A DNA stretch of 60,000 nucleotides. Source: Apostichopus japonicus. Taxonomy: Eukaryota; Echinodermata; Holothuroidea; Aspidochirotida; Stichopodidae. The translations under genes and the position numbers were made by a program. Below, piece by piece: positions 22,043 through 34,943 of this stretch (the stretch's first letter is position 1; every line of letters begins with the position of its first letter). The notes beneath the pieces were generated by a model, which saw only the letters and a list, made by a program, of their open reading frames with translations, made no database searches and was not told the origin of the DNA. The stretch lies in NCBI RefSeq assembly GCF_037975245.1, contig NC_092569.1, forward strand, positions 16,664,001-16,724,000, written 5' to 3'.

Positions 22043-22429
22043 ATCTGGCCTAATGTGTATAATATGTACTATTTACAGATCTCTTAGTCAAAGCAATAAT
22101 CAGATCGGGTAAAAAGCTCACACGCACGTTAACACACCTCTTGAACCTTGTATGGAAATGCGCTAGGTGATTGTCTAGTTAAAGGTTCCTTTTGTGCAGT
22201 TTTGCCGTACGAAATAAAAGTGCTCTGTGAAACACAAGTGCTTGAAACAGTTAGTCTAAATGGAATGTTCAAAAATATGTTTCAAAAGATCTCTTACTCA
22301 ATAGTAACTCCAGAAATTGTTTATACTTTTAATAATCAACTCAGGGGTGCTGCCCTGATGTCATTAAAACCGTCTCCTATTCAGGGATTTGGCTGTATTT
22401 AATAGTATTTTAACATCAACAAATGAACA

Positions 22430-24067
22430 ATTTAGACGTCAAAGGGTGCATTCTGATACACATTTAGACAATAAATTAAATAAATACAAGTAGTGCTAAA
22501 TGCAAGCTTCTGCTAACGAATATTTCGTGTAAGTTTGAAAAAAAAGGTGGGTGTCCCGCGGTATAGAAGTAGCTCAATTCTTCTCCAACTGAATGAAGAA
22601 ATTACCCCGAATGATCCATTTACCCCGACTGACCATCTAATGTAGAGAGGAGGAAGGGGGGGGGGCTTGGTCTATGTGAGCTAGGATTATAAAGTACGTT
22701 CCTACCGCAAATGAAAGTAGTGTGTAATATGTTTCTATAAGCTAAGTTCACGCCTGCCAAACTTCAATGTAAGACTCGCATCTTTCAAAGGTTTTAACAC
22801 GTGATATTTCTGCTCTTCTTGTCACTTGAAACTCAGAAATAATTGGGTCTTCTTCAAATAATTTTCCTTTTGTCGTACACACATACTAATTGTTAAACTA
22901 CTGTTTCAATATACACTATATACTTTTACTGGTTACTAGCACGTTGGCTATACATGGCACGTAATTCTTCTATTTTTCAAATGAAAATGTTTAGCCTTAA
23001 AGAAGCCGTAAGTTTGTTCATTAAATCCTATGAATTGACACAATTTACTGAACAATGTTCGATTCGTTAATGTACTCTAAAATGCAATAATCCAAAACCA
23101 AGCAAAGATAAACATAATTGAGTGTCTAATATTGCGCAATGATATCTTCATTTTGATGCAGTTTTTGCCAAGCTCTGGCGTAATGTTATCTATTACTATT
23201 TTTAGTAACTCTTTATATGGTAAAGGGATTGCTACGAATAACTGTCCTCCAACTTCTCCTCTTTCCCTGTTGGTTTCTTTTTTCCTGTAATGTAATACAT
23301 ACTTATAGGCAAAATCGTTTTTTTTTTTGGTAAAGAAATTTATAGACCGGCTGCTTTCCAATAAATGTATCACGTTATGAGTTTCGTGTTGTATGTGGAC
23401 CTTAAGTGATGATATTTCCTCAATTATTTTCAAATCGTTATTGTACCTTTAAAATGCAATAATCCAGAAGCAAGCAAATATGAACATGATCATATTGAAT
23501 GATTTCTTGAATTCGATGTAATGCTTGGCAAATGTATTGATACCTAGGCGGATAGTTATTTATAACTAACACTTTGGTAAGTTGTATGGTAATTTAACGA
23601 TTACATTAATGATAACCTTTTTTTTCAAAGTGACTATATATTTCTATAAATATGGGTGGGGGGGGGGAAGCTGCTTTCAATAAAAGTAGCTAACATTATT
23701 ATCATCGTCATCAGCTTACTGCTGTTTAAACATTCAACACACACAGAAAAAGGGATTTACAGGGTGGATAAGTACTTGAAATGTATTCTTCTTCAGTATT
23801 CGTCAATCGAAAATATTATGAAAAAGCAGTTATCGGTTTTGACAAAGAGTAATGTTAAAGTTATTCGTCAAGTAAAATTTTTCGTTCATTGTGTTCGAAA
23901 GATTACTTCTCCAGAAAGTTTACTTCTCCAGAAGCACTCGTTTGCTGGTGCCTTGTTTGAGAAATAATTTTCAAATTTCGATGAAAGTTTGAATTTTGAC
24001 GGGACTCAAGGGACCCTTGAAGAAACTTCATGTTTTGTGATTGATGTTGCTGTCTGCGGCTGATGGA
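22430..24067. other. 3' flank of FReD gene B, non-coding
   Basis: Aligned with 7,295-10,030 of unit A but without its transposon. It contains a segment at 23,230-23,430 not obvious in A. Open frames here are not conserved in frame between units. Confidence 0.5.
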
Positions 24068-24318
24068 TTAAACTGGACGTATCTTCATTTCTGCGTATTT
24101 TATGTGGTATTTACCTCCTGGAAGACTATACCAGAAGATGCTCTTGTAATCAGTATTTCCGGCTGAGTAAAGTCCGTTGAGATTGGCATAATAACTATAA
24201 TACTTGTACCACCACGCTGCATGATAATACTGGGCCCTGTTATCACTACTATGAAGGTCGTTGTCACGGTCGAATGTCGTAAAGGACATGTTTCTGTAGT
24301 ATGCCATGCTATCTGTCG
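24068..24318 (-). CDS. FReD-B exon 5 (terminal)
   Basis: 251 nt, acceptor TTTTTCACAG, ends at TAA after MKIRPV. Pocket-region residues: 'NTDYKSIFWYSLPGGKYHI'. Confidence 0.92.
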
Positions 24319-27300
24319 CTGTGAAAAAGAAAACACGAGATGGAGATAAAATGCATGATTATATTTACAATAATTGTAAATTGTTTCCATACGGCATTAA
24401 TTAAGAAAAGTTTCATTGTAGAGTTTACGTAAGATTAATGAAACACTGTCATATTAAGCAAACCTTTTTTTTTATAAATTTCTTTAAATGTTTACACCAC
24501 TTGAAGGAATTATTAGTGCCTTTAGATGAAAACTGAAATAATATGAATTTGCTTTGTTATATTTTAAATGCAATAAATACGGGACGAAATGGCTAAATTT
24601 AGAACCAGTTTGTTGTCAGTATCCAATTTTCACATCACACCTTGCGGATTCATTTTTACTTCATGATTCACACTATGTCTATTTCAAGTAATATCATTGC
24701 TCCGACAATGGTACCGGTGTGTGGGAATCGTAACATGATATCAATCAATAATTATGATCAGGAAAATTGTTTTTTTCATCAATGGTTTTATTTACCAAAT
24801 TATTGTTTAAGAAGTCTATAAAGATTTCTATTCTGTTATTATTCTCTTTTCGTTATGTCTCCATTTGATTAGAGGTGAAGACTTCTTGTTTATTAGGGAG
24901 GATAACGAAATATTATGGATCATGGGAGATGGAAGTTGTAATAGGTTTGTTGTTATCAATTACAAGTGCTTATGTCCCTGCAGGTATAACTGTTTCAACC
25001 TGAGTTCATTTAAGGAGCGCATTTATCATGGATTCAAACATAATTGCAGCTGACCAGCTTTCTTCCGATTTGATGACAAACGGTGTACTAATTGATTAAA
25101 ATAGAATCAGTAATTGTCTATGACCGTCGGCTGTATATGCTTGAGCTCCCAATGTTATCGTTTATCACACATGAGTATACTTTATTAAATTTCACATTCG
25201 AACACAATAAATAAACCTATTTTATTTAAGATTTATGGATATTTTAAAGACAGTATGCTCAGTCTGATAGCGTTGACGTGATGGATTCGTCTTGTGTTTT
25301 TATAACACCAGAAGTAGAGTATAACGGCCATTGTCCGGGATATTGCAATGTATCGTTTTATGCAGATTTATGCAATGTTATTTTAAAACATGTTAAGTAG
25401 ATAATAATAATAATAATAATAATAAATATCGTTTTTGAGCTGATCATTTCTAAAAGGTCTGCGTATATGCTACATATTTGACGAATGGTTACAATCGGCT
25501 AATGAACTGACAAACTAAATACACGGGTTAATTTGACGACAAATGTTAGAAAGGGAGGTAACGGATCAAGGTAGTTATGCAGAATTGGTAGAGGCTCATA
25601 TAGTTTCCTTGTTAATATTCAGTCCTTTGAAATATTTCTTAAAAGTTATAGTTGATGACAAGCAAAATCCTCGAGGTTTTAAATATACGAACCTGCAGTG
25701 CTGGAGGTATCGTGTTCTCCAAGGCCAACTAAACGATACTTAGTCTCTTCATCACTGATCCTAAACAGGTCGTACTTCGCAAAATAGGGATCTCCATTCA
25801 CGTTGTTTAAATCAATGCGAAGCATGTAATCCTTTTGGTTAGTTAAGAGTGATATTTTATCGTTGCCAAGCCAAAATTCCCTTTTCAGGAAACCAAAACC
25901 ATCTCGGTAATCATCCCAGTCTCTGTAAAATTCTACGGAACCATCGACCCGGCGTTGGAAGACCTGGTTTAGTTTCAAAACAAAAAATGTCATATTAGGT
26001 TTGAAACTAATTAACAATTTGAACGATGTAAGTTTGATGGGTTTGATGTATCAGTGTTTATGGTTAATGTTTAATGGTTCGTGTAACGTTGAACAGATAC
26101 GGTAACCTGTACAACATTTTGATTTTTCTTTTACTGATGGAATACATTGGTATCTTATAACTTTTGCCCATATTGCGAACGGAACAGAACTGAACAGAAA
26201 ACAATCATATTTAGGATTATTAATGGTTACTCGTGAAGTTATTTTAAGAGTTATTAGAAATACATATCTAATACGGTAAATTTGACACTAAGTAACGTAT
26301 TCCTTAGGATTAAATAAAGCTGAATAGATATGAATAAAGAATGCATGCCTTGTCGAACGAGTCAGCACCTGTAAAACATATAATCTGTATAAAGGAATCG
26401 CTTTTTACTGAACCAATAAAATATGAACATATTGCAGCAAGCACGCTAAATATAAATTAAGGTTAATATTATGTTATGTTCTTACCGTCCAGCCTCCTCC
26501 GTCAATTGAGTTATTACAGTAAACTCGAAAAGGTTCATTGGCTCCATCTGGCTTAATTAGATAAACTCCAGATTCAGAGGGACTCCCTTCACATTGGTCG
26601 TAAACTTCTTTACAATCTCGAGGATATTCTGGCTCTTGGTAGAAAAAGTAGGAAGAGTCTGTAGAAATGAAAGAAAAACTTTTTGGGTGAACTACCGAAC
26701 TCGATGTCCCGTTTACGTGACTCTCGATTAAGGTGAAAATTACGGTTTGCAGAAGAAAATGTTTGCCAAAATAGTAAACATAAATCTTCTATACATTTCT
26801 CTGCTTGAAAGAACACCATGGAAGTACACATTGTAAAATCGTAAAAAGAAACAACAAATTTACAGAATAATCTTAAATGAAGTAACAGAAGCATACACAA
26901 ATCCTGATCAGTTCTGGTTACTATTTCTGTTTAATTTAAAACGACAAATGTTGGCCTACTTTTCACCGCCGCGACAAACCTTAGATACAAATAATAATTG
27001 TTGGTACTTTTCAGTCAGTGATAAAAGCGTGTTGCTTTTCGATTATTGGATTTTTGTTTTATTTTACCATATTACAAAATTCAAAGTACGCATTTCTGTG
27101 AAGAAAGAATTAACGGTGGCAGGTCTTAGTTTATATATAATTACCACATCAAGAAACTTAAGTATAAATGCATATTAATTAAAAACATGTGAAGACTACT
27201 AAAGCAGAAATCACCATTATTGTCAATTAAGATCATTAATATAACTGATTAATTACGTTTCTGTAATACTGATGATGATATTTAAAAAAAAAAACGGAAT

Positions 27301-30300
27301 TGAGTATTAAGTGAGATGAATACTAAGTATTTATTTACCAATTAGTATCTCTATAATAATAAGTTATTAAAGGCATAAAGACCAAATTGAAAATGTAAAT
27401 TAAGTTAAATTCATACCGAAATTTGAAATGCAGTTAACTAATTTTAAAGATACCGATCGATTCTAGTAGCTTTGCTACTTTACGATTAATCGAAAAATGT
27501 TGGCCTCCACCGCGAGAAACGTTGAAAGGCTCTCAGTTTTTAACTATAAGTTGTTTCCAGCCAGCTTTAAAAGCGGGTTATTTTTCGTTTTACAGTATTT
27601 TTGTTGTTGTAACCAAGTTAAATATTCCACAGTACGTCTTTATGTGAAGAAATCATATAATAAATAATAACCAGTCCATGATGATATAAGGCAGTAGGTA
27701 TTGGTGCATATTTAATTACCACATCACGAAACGGAAGTATTACAGTATATTAAACAAATTTATGTAAAAAAAAAAACAGAAATCACAATAATTGTGTATC
27801 AAAAACAATGATTTAATGACTAATTAAGTTAGATGAATCATATATATCGATGGGTACTTCTCAATTGAAAACAATGAAAAAATAAAAGAAAGTTACATTC
27901 ATACTTGTAATGTCCTTCTTTAGAATATGTATGTTTTGTAACAGATTCATGTTAACAGATTAAAGGTCCTTGACAAAAGGAATTAATAAGAATGATAAAT
28001 GTTTCTTACCTCCAGTGCTTCTTTTGTTCCTCCCAGAATTTTCCCGTTCAACATTCTAAAATGGAGATATAAAAATTGAAATATATATTCAACAAAGTCA
28101 CTAAAAGGACATTAAGATAGCGGGAGGGACTCGTTTGTAAAAGGTACTTACCGCCCAAAATCAATTCAGTTCCAAAGCATTTTAAGTTGCTGCTAATCTT
28201 TGGTTAAAGTCCAATGAAGTGAAAACAGAGATCATTAACTATGTCACCATATGGTCATCTTAATCATTTCACTGATAGAGAGGCATTTACTTTGACTCCA
28301 CTCGTATGACAAGGTTTCTGTAATATTCGTATTAAGATCTTTCTCTTTTACTCAGATATTAGCTTCTTTGTAGGAAAAATTTCGGGAAATCAAGAGACAC
28401 TATTCCAACTCAGTATAACTATTCAGTTTATAACGTACATAGAGCTTTCGTTAAGCCGTGACATATTTTAATGAAAACAAAACGTGTTTCTATTCGATAC
28501 TGTGTTGTCGCTGTGTTTTCTTCTTGGCATGGATGTTTGAAGACAAACTTTTTAAATTATTTTTGAAACTATTAAGATGACAGAATGACCGAAGAAACAA
28601 GTTACACACTCAACGCTATTGTTGTCCTGTTTCCCTCCCTTATACTGAATAACCTAGATAAAACAATAATATGTGGCGATGAATTTTCGCGACATGAAGT
28701 GAGAAAGTAACTTGATTCGTTCTGGACGTTCACAATTTCATAATTATATCTCATATTAATGGTCATGTTTGTGTTTGTGTAGTAAAAGGGAAATACGACT
28801 ATAGCAGTGCTCACTTGAATTTATATCGTTTAACATAAAATTAAGGATTGATGAACATATTATGAGTTGAGTTTCACTTTTTAATTATCCTAGTTTAAGC
28901 AGTCGCTTTCGTATCTCTGAGCCATTTCTACATTTCGTCATGTCATCTTGTTTATTTTTATCATTTCTATTAGTATAAGCTGAATGAATTGCCCAGCTTC
29001 AACTTGCAACATAATTTACAATTTTTAGAAAGTTAAGTGATTTATGTCAAATAGAACAAAGTACGGTGGGTACTCTGGCCGTTTCTTCCTTCGAGGTTTT
29101 GTTTGCTTAGTAAGTTGTACTACTTTGACCATTTGGCACATATTATGTTTTTGTTAGTAATAATATATAAGACTTATTAAAACTTCCTCATAAACTTATA
29201 CCACCGATACAATTTATTACAATAGAAGCAACATGAAATGCATCATTGATCAATGTTGTGTTTGAGAAATTGAAAAACTTCAACGCACTGATCTAGACAA
29301 TATTTTATCATCAACTGTGATATTCGCTTTCTATATTGTTCAAAAATTGTAATGGATTCCTCACTGCCTTCTCCATTTTTTTCAAATGATTCCAAAGATG
29401 AATCCGTTTTGAAGATTTTATATAAAATAATTCCTTTACATAAACTAGCACCGTACCTCCATTAGAATATCTAATACAAATCCTAATCTAATAAATGTGG
29501 AAATACATATTTATTTGAGAGGTATTTTACAGGCCTTCATTACTATGCATACGATGCAACAATGTTATTAAGCCTTTACTCTAATATGCTATTTTAAAAG
29601 GTCTCATTCATAACAAATTGTTCAGTTTTCCATTTGAAGTAATACGGCGTACATTTGACGTTTATATTCAACACTACATCAGATTAAGGCAATGAGTGAT
29701 TCTTGTCATTTGTTTAATGTTAATAGAATGTTTAAATATTTCATCGCTATGTCGTCGATGTCATGCCAAGGAAAAATGCTCTAAGAACACGGAAGAGAAC
29801 AATTTATTCTTTCCTTTTATGTAAAAAAATGAGTTTCTAGGTAAAATAAATAAATTTCAGCAGTGCGTGTCCCGATTAGATATTTACAATTTTGTTTAAC
29901 TATGTTGTTTGGTTTATTTACAGAGTTAAACAAGCCGAAGCAACGTCATTCTCTCCTTGGTATGTTGGGCTGTGTTTATGGTAAGTTTAATTAATGAAAT
30001 ATATGACGAAAGTAATATAAAGTTATTGTTTAATATATATTTACTGGTACCTGGATTCACATCGAATGTAATCGATTCAAGATTTAAATCAAGTGGTTGT
30101 GATTTATGAGTATAACTTATAATTTTAAGGCATCATTCCACAAGATATAATTTTAATATAAAGACGTTTTAAGTTTGATTAATTGCTCTGAGTTTCTGAG
30201 ATTCGGCAGCAAAGTGTCAAGAGGGTTAACATTTGTTAAAATTAATAACTTATTGCTTTCCTAAGTAAGTAGTAGACTATCATTTAAGTATCAGGTTTTT

Positions 30301-31926
30301 AACTATTTTGATTTCTTCATCGAATGTTAGGGGGTGGTTGCTTGTTTGAAAGGTATAATTGAAAACACATTTGTCAAATTTATATATTTCTTGGCGCAAA
30401 AATGGAGAATGCCCATCCAAGAATATCAGCAATTAAAGGTTTAGAACTGCCTACTGGGAAAAGGAACATTATCGTAACACCAAATTACATCCAACAGAAT
30501 ATATAATATATATTCAATGAATGGGAAATAAATATTTATTTGAGAGATATTTTAAAGACCACTATTATTAAACACGATACAACGGTGACATGAAACATGA
30601 TATTTTACTCAGTCTCCAGAAATAAAATTGTTTGTATGATATACATTGTAGTAATACGGGGGAATTTGGCCAGACATATCCGAAGTTCATGTTGGTAAAC
30701 TTGATAAAATTCAATCAAGAAGTTTTCATTTCAACTTGTTTTACTGCTATAAAAAGAAATTCTATTAAGATTTCCTTGATGAGATGTCAAGAAAGGAACG
30801 CGCTCAAAACACAGGAAAGAACAAACTACAATGTCGATTGATATAAACAATGACTATCGCGATAGAATAAATACATTTCTAGAATAACGGTTATATTTAG
30901 TAGCTATTCAAAAATGCCAAAATCGTTGCTTTGTATAGTTATACAATTAAACAATTCAAAACAACTTTATTTTTTTTTTCTGCTTTTGATCTGCTTTAGT
31001 CTTAAATGTAATTAACGGAATATAAATTTGACATTTGAAATTATTGGAACTTATTTTCTTGATATGTAGAAGATAATCGTTTGAATCTTTCTCGCAACTC
31101 AAAGTTTTTTGATTTATGAGTGTTTCTTTTATTTGATTTAAGACATCATTTAACCATTTAATCTAACTTACCTAATCCGTTAATAAGAAAGTGTCAAGCT
31201 TTATCGATTGCTTTAAATAGTTACTGTTATTGTTCGAATGCATTTAATTATTGGTATTACACTGAACCATGTATCTACAAGTCACCTTCCTTCATGTATT
31301 TTTTTAAATTTATATTTGAATTGCCAAAAATGGATGTTCGAACTATGTTTGTACTATAGTATTGTAATACTACATTGGAAGCATGTTAGAGATGGCTAAA
31401 ATGAAAAAAAAAATCAAGTAATTTTTTGTTAAGGAATCCACAGTTATATCCTTACCTATAAAAACCAGTTTTTTTTTATCGATCATTTTATAGTTTTATT
31501 TGCTATGTTGGACGATGTAATTAAATTCCCTTTTTGAAACGTGATCGTTTTCCACGATAAATCGGCAAGTCATTGTCAATTTTAAATCGCTTATTGTATT
31601 CGTTAGAGTAAAAGGAATTCTTATCGTTGTTTTACAAAAATAACTGATATTTGAAACCCTTTTCAAACCCATCCATATTTATGATATTATTAAAACAGAC
31701 AAATACATCAATGGAACACCCACAATAAACTCAAACAGCATGGGAAAGATAAACTGAAAATCATATTTAGTTTAAAGATTATTCAGTTAGAAAATCATTT
31801 ATCACAATTAAATATTAAACTTCAACTAAAATTTGATAAAAGATAAAAGAAACTTACGGTTTCTGCCTGAAAAGCTGGAAGTTGAGAGAAGAGTCCCAAA
31901 ACACAAAATGTTAGGATGAACTGCAT
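24068..31926 (-). CDS. secreted fibrinogen-related protein (FReD), copy B, full length
   Basis: Exons 31858-31926, 28010-28055, 26486-26658, 25693-25963 and 24068-24318 (810 nt, 269 aa). This is the most intact complete copy in the window: all splice sites are GT-AG and the C-terminus ends with 'KYAEMKIRPV', the conserved last strand of fibrinogen domains. Order: signal peptide (1-23), RNKR linker (24-38), FReD (about 45-269). The calcium-loop region is FDRDNDLHSS, close to the D-x-D-x-D pattern. The expected Cys in the 'NCA' and 'WWYxxC' positions is absent (NRAQYYHAAWWYKYYSYY), so only the N-terminal disulfide (DC...VYC) plus one extra Cys remain. It is probably a secreted lectin-like or matrix protein; ligand unknown. 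Confidence 0.9.
24319..25692 (-). other. FReD-B intron 4
   Basis: Donor GTTCGT (weaker than the others). Contains an (ATA)n tract at 25401-25426 and no gene. Confidence 0.65.
25693..25963 (-). CDS. FReD-B exon 4
   Basis: 271 nt. Encodes 'VFQRRVDGSVEFYRDWDDYR' through 'VGLGEHDTSSTAG'; nearly identical to C and D. Confidence 0.93.
25964..26485 (-). other. FReD-B intron 3
   Basis: Donor GTAAGA, acceptor AAACCAG; shorter than in A. Nothing else seen. Confidence 0.65.
26486..26658 (-). CDS. FReD-B exon 3
   Basis: 173 nt. Differs from A by S to P in EGSPSES and Q to R in EPFRVYC. Confidence 0.93.
26659..28009 (-). other. FReD-B intron 2
   Basis: Donor GTAAGA, acceptor TTTCTACAG. AT-rich, no gene. 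Confidence 0.65.
28010..28055 (-). CDS. FReD-B exon 2 (linker)
   Basis: 46 nt; encodes NVERENSGRNKRSTG. Consensus donor GTAAGA. G to E at the third residue is the only change from A. Confidence 0.85.
28056..31857 (-). other. FReD-B intron 1
   Basis: About 3.8 kb. It holds an unused exon-like block at 28152-28192 (acceptor GATTAG, donor GTAAGT, stop in frame) and the plus-strand 57-bp block at 29924-29980. No transposon ends noted. Confidence 0.6.
29924..29980 (+). other. conserved 57-bp exon-like block (copy B)
   Basis: Plus-strand acceptor GGTTTATTTACAG, 57 open bases (LNKPKQRHSLLGMLGCVY), then donor GTAAGT. Function unknown; see finding. Confidence 0.25.
31858..31926 (-). CDS. FReD-B exon 1 (signal peptide)
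   Basis: 69 nt; the encoded signal peptide is identical to copy A. Confidence 0.9.
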
Positions 31927-32034
31927 CGTGACGATTTTTTCTGGTCTTAACGATCGCAAATCTCAAGAAGGAATGAAGTTAACTTTCTGGCAGTGAACCA
32001 GTTCAACCACTTTCTGAGCTTACCCTGCGTACTA

Positions 32035-32060
32035 TGACGTGGTTGTTGACACGTGTCACC
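32035..32060. promoter_or_regulatory. conserved core element near start site, gene B
   Basis: TGACGTGG followed by TTGTTGACACGTGTCACC, including the palindrome TGACACGTGTCA with a CACGTG E-box. Sits 24-49 bp inside the TATA box. Confidence 0.4.
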
Positions 32061-32083
32061 GAAGAGCTGATTAACCATTTGCA

Positions 32084-32089
32084 TTTATA
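32084..32089 (-). promoter_or_regulatory. TATA box, gene B
   Basis: TATAAA on the minus strand, 158 bp upstream of the ATG. Confidence 0.65.
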
Positions 32090-32732
32090 CTAATTGTTAT
32101 AACCTGCATGGTCACGTAAATAAAAACATAAGCTAACAGTTTTCCTGTTGTCCCTTAAAGTGTAAAAATGATGACAATTACTATTAGTTCATTTTGATAT
32201 CTTTAATTGTATAGACGTAATGCGATGTTGCTTTAATGGTCATATTAGACATTCAAATGCAATCTCAATTTTTTTCTTCAAAATCTCTTTCGATAACACA
32301 CATTATATCGCAAATATATTACACTTGGCTTATTAACCTTTCACCTATAAGTACCTCCGTTAGTTTGAATCCTAACGTACTACTTTCAATTAACTTAATC
32401 CGTCTCCTGCATATTACCATGAACAGTTAAATGATGTTAAGGAAACTGCTGTAAAGCCCCTTTAGCAGTGCCAAAATTCAAATATATATCTACCATCAAG
32501 AGGATACCATTTAACAGTATCAAACCCCATATCTAGGGAAACACGAGTTTTTTTTGCATGAAACCCCACCCACGCTCTCTGCAAGGTGTCATGCATTTGT
32601 AAAATTTCCCACGATGCAACGTTTGCATGACGTCACACATGCACCTCGGCAGAGTTGGACTTGCCGCTATGCAGATACTCTTGTAGTACCGCTGCACACA
32701 AAACAACGCTCACGTTCGGTATATGCTGAAAC

Positions 32733-32764
32733 CAGGGATTTGTTATTTCCATAACAACTCCCTG
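32733..32764. repeat. micro-palindrome insertion (unit B)
   Basis: CAGGGATTTGTTAT, loop TTCC, ATAACAACTCCCTG; 14-bp stem with one mismatch. It splits a site that is intact in unit A (TATGCTGAAACTACTAA), with CTGAAA on both sides, as expected for a target duplication. Confidence 0.7.
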
Positions 32765-34943
32765 CTGAAACTACTAAACTATCACGGATTTTCAAAGTAA
32801 TACAATGGTTGAATTGGACTTTATTATCGAGAAACCTAAAGAATAATAACTTAAGTTACCATGTAGACATCTTGCGTTCGATTTTGAGTAATGTATACGG
32901 ACGACATGTAGCCTAGGCCTAAATAGTGTATCGTCCAATATCCACAATCGTAGTTCAGGTAACAAGTATAGTTACTATATAAATTAGTCATATAGTAACA
33001 CTACTCGACATACTGTGACTGCGATCATCACTTCGTCGATAAAAAGTATCATTCGAGTTCATTCGAGCAATTCAACATGACTGAGGCCCACTTTACCCCA
33101 GATGGCTATTGCCTAGATTCGCCCTACAACTAACTCTGACACACCCTGACATAAGCTGCGACACAAAAATATAAATTTCAGAAGAAGTGATTGAGCCGTA
33201 GTTTAAAATTCGGAAGCAAACAATGACAATCACTGTGCGTCTGTGTTGACAGTCATCTTGCAAAATTTACGCAAAATTTATTTATAAACGACATTCAGCG
33301 TACGTATGCATCTATCATTCAAAATTGGTTAAATATTTTACATTTACTTGAATTTTTAAAGTGTTTTACATTTTTGTTTTCTAAATATCCTAAAGTCTTA
33401 CAAGTTGTGTAAAAATTAACTATGTAAATATTATTTAAGTTGGCAACGTATTTTCAGGAACTCTCTCAGGTGCATGTATGACGTCGTAAACAGCTGATTG
33501 TCTGCTTCCCTCTCCTCCAATATGGAAGAAAAGGGCGGATAAGGGGATAAGGGCGGGGAATTTTGAATGTATTTTTATTTTATGAAGTCGTAAAGGAATA
33601 ACATATTAAAGGTCATTATTGCTGGCGTAAATATTTATACTAAAATGTATGTGAAGAGTCAATCAGGCAGTATTAATGTTCCCCATTAAGGTTAGCTTAT
33701 ACAAGCTTGGAGAAGGACTTATGATTTTATAGTGTCTTTGTGAAGTTACCCTCACTACCAACATGTTAAAAAGGCAATGGAAGGATGTTCTTTTAATGCA
33801 TAGAAATATGAAGTAGGATGACATCAATGCTAACATACATTGAACAGTATGCTGTAAACGTCTGAACCTCTAAGACAATGTGGCAGCAGTGATTGACTGA
33901 TTTCATTGATTTATTTCAGTTGGTCTTACTAAACAGGTGCCTTGAAGTTAACTCCGACACTGACTTTCTTTTCATCTTTTTATTTGTGTAATAAGGATGT
34001 CGACCCGTGTGGGCTATTGTCCTATATGACCGCTGAGAATAATAAAACTTTTTATCAATTGTTGCCTGTCACAACGACAAACATACACGTGCTCTAAGCA
34101 ATTCCGAAAAATCAGTGGTTGTAGAAGACGTGTGTAGTACTGCGTAGAAATCGAAACAATGTGATAGCAGATTACGTCAACAGGAAAGATAAAGGAAATC
34201 ATCCCCTGTAAAATGATATGCTAGCCAACAAGAATTATACAGATAAACAGGTCAAGCCCATGTAGAAATTAGAAGTGTTAAGTTTATATTCAGTCGTCCT
34301 CTGTTTGAGAAACACCAGTTTAGTGTTTTTCAAATTAACCTTTACAGTTTATAAGTGCTGAAATATTCTAATAAAATTAGCAGGATGTGTTGTGGAAGGC
34401 TATGTATGTATTCAGTAAAATTCTAAAAATTTGCTGACAATATTTCAGCCGCAGAATAATATTTTTGCTCTTCTCTTTATTGAGACAGATTTTACTAAAT
34501 AATAACAATAAATACATATTGGATATACTTCATCCTTTGTTTGTGTGTACTGTATGTCTATATATACATACATACTGTACGATATGAAGAAAGGAAAAGC
34601 ATATATTTCGTTATGGAGGGAGGAGGGGGGGGGGGGGGTGGAGGAATGAACGAATGTTATCTGTAGTCAATGATCACTTTTGCTTAATCTCTTCGAATCG
34701 GCCAAACTTGTGCGAACAAATTTTATTGTTTATATTTATAATGGAATGCATAACGGAACTGTTATAAGCTATTCGAGTCGTCAAAATGCTTGATATTAAA
34801 AACGCAGTAGCTGACTAATCCCATTTACTTTCAATTAAAGATGAAAGAGTGGGAAATTTGGAATAGATTCATATCGGAGGTTTTTGACGTGTTCTATGGA
34901 AAAAAATTCTAGGAGATGATTTTTTTCTTTTAATCTCTTTTAT

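Larger units (their letters stand above)
7295..22425 (-). repeat. tandem unit A of the FReD array
   Basis: The left edge is marked by a block containing 'ATTCTGATACACATTTA' and 'AATACAAGTAGTGCTAAAT', which recurs at the left edges of units B (22440) and C (37010). The right edge carries 'GTGCTGCCCTGATGTCATTA' (about 22,347). The unit contains FReD gene A, its TATA box and a long upstream spacer. Relative to B and C it has two extra transposons, a loss of about 300 bp near 11,200 and local tandem duplications at 18,895-19,990. Confidence 0.75.
17982..22425. other. intergenic spacer upstream of gene A
   Basis: No gene supported. It is homologous to the spacers at 32,090-35,430 and 47,348-50,110. 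Holds a hairpin at 18839-18867, duplicated blocks at 18,895-19,370 and 19,465-19,990, and a small conserved frame at 21851-22042. Confidence 0.55.
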
